This document shows positions 59,297 to 64,000 of a stretch of 64,000 bases of DNA, one piece after another; the first letter of the stretch is position 1, and each line of letters opens with the position of its first letter. The position numbers were made by a program, and so were the translations under genes. The stretch lies in the NCBI GenBank assembly GCA_910574255.1, contig CAJTAK010000021.1, positions 1 through 64,000 of the forward strand, in the 5' to 3' direction. The stretch is from Clostridia bacterium (GTDB lineage Bacteria > Bacillota > Clostridia > Lachnospirales > Lachnospiraceae). The notes below the pieces were generated by a model. The model searched no databases, had not been told where the DNA came from, and was given only the letters and a program-made list of their open reading frames with translations.

Positions 59297-59638
59297 ATGA
59301 ATGAGAAGATTATCAAACCCGGAGTTGTGAAACGAATTGTTGATTCACTAAAACACAAAGATAAGAATTATACACAGGAAGATATTGAAACGATCCTGTC
59401 CGCATTCTGGGATGTTGTTATTGATGCAGTTTCAAACGGCGATTCTGTAAATCTCAATGGTTATGCGACGATAGGAACAAAACATATGGCAGAACGCAAA
59501 TCAAGGAATGTAGCTGAGAATAAGGAAATGATTCTGCCAGAGCATTACAGGGTCTATTTCAAATCGGGTTCAAAGCTAAATCAAGCAGCATTACTATTTA
59601 CACAAAAAGAATTAGGAGGACAAGAAAAGAATGGATAA
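59297..59638 (+). CDS. HU/IHF-like DNA-binding protein
   Basis: A 113-residue protein with the HU fold order: helices KPGVVKRIVDSLKHKDK and TQEDIETILSAFWDVVIDAV, strand GDSVNLNGYATIGTKHMAE, and the flexible arm with RKSRN. It is longer than HU (about 90) through an extended arm end. TATGGAGGTAAAAG sets the start at ATG 59297. A second member overlaps its end by 8 bases. Probable role: DNA bending in element recombination, replication or packaging of the element; inferred from family. Confidence 0.7.
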   Translation: MNEKIIKPGVVKRIVDSLKHKDKNYTQEDIETILSAFWDVVIDAVSNGDSVNLNGYATIGTKHMAERKSRNVAENKEMILPEHYRVYFKSGSKLNQAALLFTQKELGGQEKNG

Positions 59639-60062
59639 TGAATTACATAAAAAGGATATTATTAACAAAATATCAGAGAAATTGATTGACGAAAAGATAG
59701 TCATAGGCGGCAATAAGAGTTTCTACAAAAGGAAATATCATTTGAAATATACACAGAAGATTATTGCAAACGTATTGGATGCTTTCTGGGATGTAATAGC
59801 TGACGTTATAGAGGATGGCGATTCTATTAAGCTGTATAACTACATTAAAATAGAACCCAGATATTATAAGGCAGTCAAATTAAATGCGAAAGGTTTTCCA
59901 GGGATAAAAGAAAATATTGTTCCGGCACGATATAGAATGAAATTTATTATGGGCGAACGTCTGAAAGAAGCATGCAGAAGGCTGTCACAAAAGAAATGTG
60001 GCGATTTTATTCCAGATTCTATTTCAGAGGGTGAAGAACAGACAGAATGTGGGGAGGAATAA
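59631..60062 (+). CDS. second, diverged HU-like protein
   Basis: A 143-residue protein, paralogous to the previous one: YTQKIIANVLDAFWDVIADV and EDGDSIKLYNYIKIEPRY match its helix 2 and first strand. The N-terminus has an extra basic region (GNKSFYKRKYHLK). Divergence from HU is larger, and the tail is acidic. ATTAGGAGGACAAG inside the upstream gene is the ribosome site, so translation is coupled. The pair may form a heterodimer; this is inference. Confidence 0.55.
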   Translation: MDNELHKKDIINKISEKLIDEKIVIGGNKSFYKRKYHLKYTQKIIANVLDAFWDVIADVIEDGDSIKLYNYIKIEPRYYKAVKLNAKGFPGIKENIVPARYRMKFIMGERLKEACRRLSQKKCGDFIPDSISEGEEQTECGEE

Positions 60063-60066
60063 TCTC

Positions 60067-60300
60067 ATGTACGGCAGAGTGACAAGATATTTTCGGGATA
60101 AAGGATATGGATTTATTCATGGTGAAGATGGCAATACATATTTCATTCATTGTTCAAAGCTGAATGGAGAGCATATTGAAAGAGGATATTATGTCTCTTT
60201 TAAGCCATTCCAAAATGACAGAAGTGATTATAATGCAAAGAATATTATGGTGATAGAAGCACAGGAAAGGAAAAGAAAGTATGGCAATACACGTAAATAA
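60067..60300 (+). CDS. cold-shock-domain-like protein
   Basis: A 77-residue protein with a cold-shock domain: GRVTRYFRDKGYGFIHGEDG (RNP1-like KGYGFI) and NTYFIHCSKL (RNP2-like YFIHCS), then a shorter third part than in CspA. It should bind single-stranded nucleic acid. GGGGAGGAATAATCTC precedes ATG 60067. It directly follows the HU-like pair and is followed by an overlapping gene at 60281. Confidence 0.72.
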   Translation: MYGRVTRYFRDKGYGFIHGEDGNTYFIHCSKLNGEHIERGYYVSFKPFQNDRSDYNAKNIMVIEAQERKRKYGNTRK

Positions 60301-60718
60301 CATGGATGAACTGGCAAAAGCAATCCAGCCAGTATTATTAAAAATGGTAGATAAAATGGCAGACAGGGTACATGAGACTTTGAATTACTTCCTACAGGAC
60401 TACTATTCGGGGTATGAACCTTCAAGCTATCAAAGATCAAAAGATTTCCTGTTTTCGGCTGTAAAAGTGGATGCACACCCATATAATGGCGGTGTAAAAG
60501 CAAGCGTATATATTGATTATGATTCTATGAATGGATATAGGGATGTAACAGGCTATCAGGTGGCAAAGTGGGCGAACGAAGGCAAGCATGGAGGCATAGA
60601 AGTGAGCCACAAGCCCCATGTGTGGGATGATACTTTGGATGAGACTGTTAATAATGGGGAACTTTTAAAGATGGCAATTCAATATTTGAAAAGTAAGGGA
60701 ATATCAGTAAGGGCTTAA
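60281..60718 (+). CDS. hypothetical element protein
   Basis: A 145-residue protein starting MAIHVNNMDELAKAIQPVLL. An amphipathic N-terminal helix pair and a C-terminal part with VAKWANEGKHGGIEVSHKPH and WDDTLDETVNNGELLKMAIQ recall HK97 gp10-like phage neck or minor tail proteins, where NEGSxG and W-x-D-x-T are seen; this likeness is weak. GGAAAGGAAAAG precedes the ATG inside the cold-shock gene. Confidence 0.5.
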   Translation: MAIHVNNMDELAKAIQPVLLKMVDKMADRVHETLNYFLQDYYSGYEPSSYQRSKDFLFSAVKVDAHPYNGGVKASVYIDYDSMNGYRDVTGYQVAKWANEGKHGGIEVSHKPHVWDDTLDETVNNGELLKMAIQYLKSKGISVRA

Positions 60719-60732
60719 GAAGGAGTGTACAT

Positions 60733-60917
60733 ATGCAAATAAAAGATAAAAAAGTGCTAAATTGTAGCGAATGCGATTTTAAGAAGATGTTTGATTATGG
60801 GAATAGGATTTACTATTGTGATAATGAAGACAGGGGGGATGATACAATATAGGAAAGTTGGGTGTAGGAGAGTTGCCAAAGACAATCCCTGAGTGGTGTC
60901 CATTGAGAGAAAAATAA
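60733..60917 (+). pseudogene. small zinc-binding protein gene, apparently frame-shifted
   Basis: The first frame (ATG 60733 after AAGGAGTGTAC) gives 39 residues with NCSECDFKK and YYCDNED, then TAG 60850-60852. The downstream DNA in another frame encodes KLGVGELPKTIPEWCPLREK up to TAA 60915-60917, the natural end of such CxxC...IPEWCPLR proteins. A small indel near 60838-60850 probably separated them. Confidence 0.5.
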
Positions 60918-60945
60918 TAAGTTCCCAAGATTTTGAGAATAACTG

Positions 60946-60961
60946 ACCACGAAATCGTGGT
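60946..60961. repeat. short palindrome
   Basis: ACCACGAAATCGTGGT, arms of seven bases around AA. It lies between the frame-shifted gene and the gene at 61017; could be an operator or a weak terminator. Confidence 0.4.
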
Positions 60962-61016
60962 GAGTTAAAATTTTAATAAATGATAAAATTGTTTAAATGG
61001 AGGATAATAAACGAAT

Positions 61017-61277
61017 ATGGAAAACATTAGAGTAATCAAGCACAGGAATTTATATTTTAAACATGCAGATATTGTTAAAGTTACAACTGTAGAAGATGAC
61101 GAATATATTGGACAGATTATGCCAGGTGATGAAAATGATCTATTTACATTTGAGCTGTGTTTAGAAGATAATAGCCATATGCCTTTTTGGAAAGAAGATA
61201 TAAAGGATTTAGAAAAAGCTAATGATGCAGAAGCGTTTACATATGCATTTAATCTTGGACAATATATGAAAATGTAA
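61017..61277 (+). CDS. hypothetical element protein
   Basis: An 86-residue acidic protein (MENIRVIKHRNLYFKHADIV) with a beta-rich N-terminal half (VKVTTVEDDEYIGQIMPGDE) and a helical end. AAATGGAGG lies upstream. The strand-turn pattern is like a small SH3-type barrel, which is only a guess. No family recognised. Confidence 0.5.
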   Translation: MENIRVIKHRNLYFKHADIVKVTTVEDDEYIGQIMPGDENDLFTFELCLEDNSHMPFWKEDIKDLEKANDAEAFTYAFNLGQYMKM

Positions 61278-61356
61278 TAAATTGTAAAACCGAAATTCAA
61301 GAAATTCTAACTATCAACTGTTTCGATTGTGTGTATCTACACAATAATTCCATTAA

Positions 61357-61503
61357 ATGATGATGAAAACTGAATATTTGAAAATAGAGAAATATTATTA
61401 TGTGATGTCCCAAATGGGATGTCACATAAACAGGGAAGTAAAAGTAGAAATATTTATTGTAGAAGAATTAAATCAATTTTTAGATGAAAGGAATAACAGA
61501 TGA
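61357..61503 (+). CDS. possible short protein
   Basis: A 48-residue frame (MMMKTEYLKIEKYYYVMSQM...) ending TGA 61501-61503. There is no clear ribosome site before the three consecutive ATG codons. Composition resembles neighbouring genes. Low confidence. Confidence 0.25.
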   Translation: MMMKTEYLKIEKYYYVMSQMGCHINREVKVEIFIVEELNQFLDERNNR

Positions 61504-61711
61504 GAAAAAATAATGTAAACAACAAAACCGAACCTTATCCCCGTTAGGGGTAAGAATGGATCTCTTGTAGTAAGGGGGATCTCCTTTAGTAGCAGTACCG
61601 AAATCGGCAAAATTTGCCCACTTGTCCTAGGTTAAGTATACATAAAAAGGCAAAATTTGCCCAAAACGGTACTTAGGATAATTTGTTTATGGATATTTAT
61701 GTAGAAAGGAA
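61504..61711 (+). promoter_or_regulatory. repeat-rich region, possible replication or regulatory locus
   Basis: Contains the stem TTATCCCC/GGGGTAA (about 61535-61552), twice GGATCTC (61558 and 61577), two identical near-palindromes GGCAAAATTTGCC (61606-61618 and 61649-61661), and AGTACCG (61594-61600) facing CGGTACT (61667-61673). The winged-helix protein encoded at 61963 may act here as an iteron-binding initiator or regulator. Confidence 0.5.
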
Positions 61712-61720
61712 TTGATGTAT

Positions 61721-61921
61721 ATGTTAAAAAATAAGCCAGTTTATAACTATGATATTGAAGAATGTAATCAATTATTTAAGAAAGGTGTGTATCCGATAGG
61801 ATGTGGCATTGGTGATAAGGATGGAAGAGTGTTCCATGTATTTACAGCAAACAGAAGATATTTTGATATGGTTAGACTGATAAACTTTGAAATGAACGAA
61901 AAAAGACAAAGCAATATGTAA
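61721..61921 (+). CDS. hypothetical small element protein
   Basis: About 66 residues (MLKNKPVYNYDIEECNQLFK). AGAAAGGA lies at 61703-61710; ATG 61715 and ATG 61721 are both possible. It has KKGVYPIGCGIGDKDGRVFH in the middle and no known motif. It lies between the repeat region and the winged-helix gene. Confidence 0.45.
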   Translation: MLKNKPVYNYDIEECNQLFKKGVYPIGCGIGDKDGRVFHVFTANRRYFDMVRLINFEMNEKRQSNM

Positions 61922-61962
61922 AATTTGCTTATATTCTATTTTATATTTAAAGGAGAAATTTT

Positions 61963-62880
61963 ATGTTAAAGTTATTCATTGGTAAATCAAAAGATTTAGA
62001 TGAAAAAGAAATAGTGGTATTAACTGCATTGAATGGTATGTATAGTGTGAAATGGGAGCAAATGGTTACTTCTATAGATTGTATAGGATATTTTATTACA
62101 GGCAGATTCCTTAAAACAGCAATAAAAAGGGATAGAACAATGATTGAAAATATTCGTATGGGTATCCAATCCCTTGCAGAAAGAAAGATAATCACAGTCA
62201 TAGACAAGAGTGAAGATAACTATGTCATTTCAAATGAAGGGTTAGATGTAAATACAGATAAGGAAAAGTTTGTTGTAGTGGAATTATGGGAGATGCAGAA
62301 AATATTTTCAGAATCCAACAAACCTTTTAATGTGTTTTTGTTCTTTGTGAATCTGATAGGAACAATTAACAATAAAACCAAAGAGTGGCATATGTCACAA
62401 GATGAAATGGTTTCATTATGGGGAGCCAGTAAACGTACTGTCAATGATTACCTGGAGCAGTTAGAGAAAATGAAACTTATTTATGTGTACAGGCATAAAA
62501 AGCGCAGGGCAAACGGTACATATTACAAACTGAATAATTCATATGGTAGATATTGTGATAAAGATGCTGTGATTGCTGAAGCACAAAAATACTCTGATAC
62601 GGTAGAATGTGAAGACTTTGTTGAAAAAATTGACAGAAGGGCGATTAAGCTAAGATATAATGCTTATTGCGAAGGAGCAAAGAAGTATATAAACAATCCT
62701 GCTGCCGTAATCGCTTTATACAAGGAATGCATGGCATATAATAAATCACTGAAATATAAGCCGGTAGAAGGGTATTATGATGGCGAGTATAAGCAGGGCG
62801 AGTTATTGGATTTATCGGTTTTTCCAGAAGAAGTGAGAAATGCGGAGGATGACAACTGGGGTGAGCCTGTTTCCATGTAA
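61963..62880 (+). CDS. winged-helix protein, possible replication initiator
   Basis: A 305-residue basic protein. Residues about 1-120 could be a first helix-turn-helix (ITGRFLKTAIKRDRTMIENI). A second, clearer one is MSQDEMVSLWGASKRTVNDY then LEQLEKMKLIYVYRHKKRRA with a wing. This double winged-helix arrangement is seen in Rep_3-type and RepA_N-type initiators of plasmids and elements, and it follows a repeat-rich region. No catalytic motif. AAAGGAGAAATTTT sets the start. Alternative: a transcriptional regulator. Confidence 0.6.
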   Translation: MLKLFIGKSKDLDEKEIVVLTALNGMYSVKWEQMVTSIDCIGYFITGRFLKTAIKRDRTMIENIRMGIQSLAERKIITVIDKSEDNYVISNEGLDVNTDKEKFVVVELWEMQKIFSESNKPFNVFLFFVNLIGTINNKTKEWHMSQDEMVSLWGASKRTVNDYLEQLEKMKLIYVYRHKKRRANGTYYKLNNSYGRYCDKDAVIAEAQKYSDTVECEDFVEKIDRRAIKLRYNAYCEGAKKYINNPAAVIALYKECMAYNKSLKYKPVEGYYDGEYKQGELLDLSVFPEEVRNAEDDNWGEPVSM

Positions 62881-62901
62881 CGTGATTTTTCTATAGAAGA
62901 A

Positions 62902-63165
62902 ATGCTTGATATGTCTACAGAGGGAGAGGTTCAATTGAACCTAACAAATATGGATTGCGTGGGACAGGATTTCCTATGCAAAGTGGTATCTCCGAATTAT
63001 TCGGAAACTCCAAAACAGGATATTGAGGTTTATAAAATAGGTTATTACAGGGAACCTGATTATATAGAAGCCGATAGTGAATCTCAGAGCGAAAAAGTCT
63101 GCCGTGAGCCTTTTTGCGTTACTGGAAAAGATTCAGATTATATTGATATAGAGGATTTGTATTGA
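62902..63165 (+). CDS. hypothetical acidic protein
   Basis: An 87-residue acidic frame, in the same frame as the preceding gene after its TAA (62878-62880). ATG 62902 lacks a good ribosome site; the open frame begins DFSIEEMLDMSTEGEVQLNL upstream of it. It could be translated by re-initiation, or be the rest of a once longer gene. No family recognised. Confidence 0.4.
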   Translation: MLDMSTEGEVQLNLTNMDCVGQDFLCKVVSPNYSETPKQDIEVYKIGYYREPDYIEADSESQSEKVCREPFCVTGKDSDYIDIEDLY

Positions 63166-63255
63166 TAGTTATATCTATTACAAAAAAATAGGTTGAATAT
63201 ATCCTATAAATTGAATATACTATATTTAGAATACAATATTAGGAGATATTTGATT

Positions 63256-63498
63256 ATGAAGATTGACACAAATACAATGGTTTCCATTACAGAAGCAAAC
63301 CAGAATTTTTCCAAGGTGGCAAGATTGGTTGATGAACATGGAACGGCTGTGATTTTAAAAAATAATGTTCCAAGATATCTTGTCATAGATTTTAGCAAGG
63401 CTGAAAATGATTCCATAGCATCAGATGAAGATATAATGAGTATCTCAAAAAGGCTGATTGAACAGAATAAAGAGGCTTATGAGGTATTGGCAAAGTGA
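63256..63498 (+). CDS. Phd/YefM-family antitoxin
   Basis: An 80-residue protein. The N-terminal DNA-binding/dimer domain reads VSITEANQNFSKVARLVDEH and the following strand GTAVILKNNVPRYLVI is typical of Phd/YefM. The C-terminal helix (IMSISKRLIEQNKEAYEVLA) would cover the toxin active site. AGGAGATATTTG precedes ATG 63256. It overlaps the toxin gene by 4 bases (GTGA) and would repress their shared promoter. Confidence 0.85.
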   Translation: MKIDTNTMVSITEANQNFSKVARLVDEHGTAVILKNNVPRYLVIDFSKAENDSIASDEDIMSISKRLIEQNKEAYEVLAK

Positions 63499-63872
63499 TC
63501 CGTCTGACAAAGAAGCAGGTGTTAATGCTTCATGCTCAATTGATAGAATCGACAGGTGGATGTGATGGCATCAGAGATCAGGGATTATTGGATTCTGCAC
63601 TTGAAAGTCCGTTTCAGTCTTTTGGTGATGAAGAACTATATCCAAGTATTCAGTCAAAGGCGGCAAGATTATGCTATGGATTGGTAAGGAATCATGCTTT
63701 GATAGATGGAAACAAAAGAATTGGTGTTCATGTTATGCTGATTTTTCTTGCAGTCAATGGGTATGAATTGGAATATACACAAAAGGAATTAGTTGATTTG
63801 ATACTTGATGTGGCAGATGGGAAGAAGGAATACGAAGATATTTTGTCGTGGATTCTGGAACATCAAGTGTAA
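63495..63872 (+). CDS. Doc-type toxin (Fic/DOC family)
   Basis: A 125-residue toxin of full Doc length. The Fic motif is HALIDGNKRIG (His67 on), close to HxFx(D/E)GNKR with Leu in place of Phe; Arg75 is kept. Family members such as P1 Doc phosphorylate EF-Tu and stop translation. The N-terminal RLTKKQVLMLHAQLIESTGG and GIRDQGLLDSALESP are also family features. It starts with GTG 63495 overlapping the antitoxin stop. It stabilises the mobile element, by family role. Confidence 0.88.
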   Translation: MIRLTKKQVLMLHAQLIESTGGCDGIRDQGLLDSALESPFQSFGDEELYPSIQSKAARLCYGLVRNHALIDGNKRIGVHVMLIFLAVNGYELEYTQKELVDLILDVADGKKEYEDILSWILEHQV

Positions 63873-63934
63873 ATAGGGTACTGGATTTTAAATGGTACTG
63901 TAAAACTTATACCCAATATGTACCGAAAAGTACG

Positions 63935-63956
63935 GCTTCGACATGATTGTCGAAGC
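63935..63956 (+). terminator. hairpin after the toxin-antitoxin operon
   Basis: GCTTCGACA (63935-63943) pairs with TGTCGAAGC (63948-63956). It lies 62 bases after the toxin stop, preceded by GTAC...GTAC; no strong T-run follows, so termination efficiency is uncertain. Confidence 0.5.
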
Positions 63957-64000
63957 AGATTAATAGGGCTATAGCATTTCACGATATCCCTTTAAAGAAA

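Larger units (their letters stand above)
58952..64000 (+). mobile_element. end of an integrative element, continuing beyond the window
   Basis: From about 58952 base composition drops and the carboxypeptidase sequence ends abruptly. The region holds HU-like, cold-shock-like and winged-helix genes, iteron-like repeats and a toxin-antitoxin pair, a typical accessory set for integrative conjugative or mobilisable elements. No integrase or transfer gene is inside the window, so the type cannot be fixed, and the other boundary is outside. Confidence 0.65.

Noticed and set aside
1-64000. CRISPR arrays, rRNA and tRNA genes
   Set aside because: No regularly spaced 25-40-base repeats with unique spacers, no rRNA-like sequence and no cloverleaf with TTCRANY-type loop were noticed; tandem repeats near 18984 are too few and adjoin a gene start.

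Overview
The window looks like a chromosomal segment of a Gram-positive anaerobe of the class Clostridia, most likely a Lachnospiraceae gut commensal. This is inferred from strong Shine-Dalgarno sites with frequent GTG/TTG starts, BlaI/BlaR1-type regulators, lantibiotic/bacitracin-type two-component-plus-ABC modules, a Met-type ABC transporter, a membrane Ser/Thr kinase, and protein families I know mainly from that group (DUF3879-like, DUF6033-like, Rpn-like). No rRNA, tRNA or CRISPR array was seen.

Layout. 1-3600: AT-rich mobile DNA with a small serine recombinase, short orphan genes and an IS200/IS605-type element. 4066-6435: a MATE efflux remnant truncated next to a palindromic element, a TetR-GNAT pair and an element-type sigma factor. 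6734-9550: an AraC regulator, a DUF2000 protein and an Rpn-like nuclease, separated by repeats. 9734-18711: a regulatory block with BlaR1-like/BlaI-like genes, an XRE-ABC fusion with its permease, an OmpR two-component system and a secreted triple-repeat protein. 19183-22082: three cytosolic-looking proteins of unknown function, the first two each preceded by a sigma-28-like motif. 22715-27418: a two-component system and a three-gene ABC transporter with likely regulator-binding repeats between them. 27945-30191: an AT-rich cassette with a P-loop ATPase and a PD-(D/E)XK nuclease, a candidate defence module. 30192-32670: a graveyard of gene fragments. 32671-36206: a LytTR/AgrC-like pair fused in operon with second copies of the DUF6033-like and DUF3879-like genes. 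36634-45892: an AAA/PD-(D/E)XK protein, two metallo-beta-lactamase-fold proteins, a DHFR-fold protein, a chemoreceptor and two membrane proteins. 45926-49240: an AraC regulator with a GH36 alpha-galactosidase. 49279-52171: a methionine transporter operon. 52468-58951: a prepilin peptidase, a Ser/Thr kinase, an Ig-repeat surface protein and a disrupted D,D-carboxypeptidase. 58952-64000: the end of an AT-rich integrative element inside that carboxypeptidase gene, with HU-like and cold-shock-like proteins, a winged-helix putative replication protein and a Phd/Doc toxin-antitoxin pair.

Most notable points. (1) The MetQ-like lipoprotein is circularly permuted: the segment that is normally C-terminal comes first. 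(2) The same operon begins with a 35-residue peptide containing seven methionines, followed by an intrinsic terminator, which looks like peptide-mediated attenuation on methionine supply. (3) A short repeat that ends in a Shine-Dalgarno sequence lies directly before the start codons of three unrelated genes. (4) A DUF6033-like/DUF3879-like gene pair occurs twice beside different two-component systems, and sigma-28-like motifs precede the genes of the first pair and a metallo-beta-lactamase gene. (5) The ATPase/nuclease cassette at 27945-30191 is a candidate phage-defence system. Family assignments are from memory and motif reading; no database search was possible.
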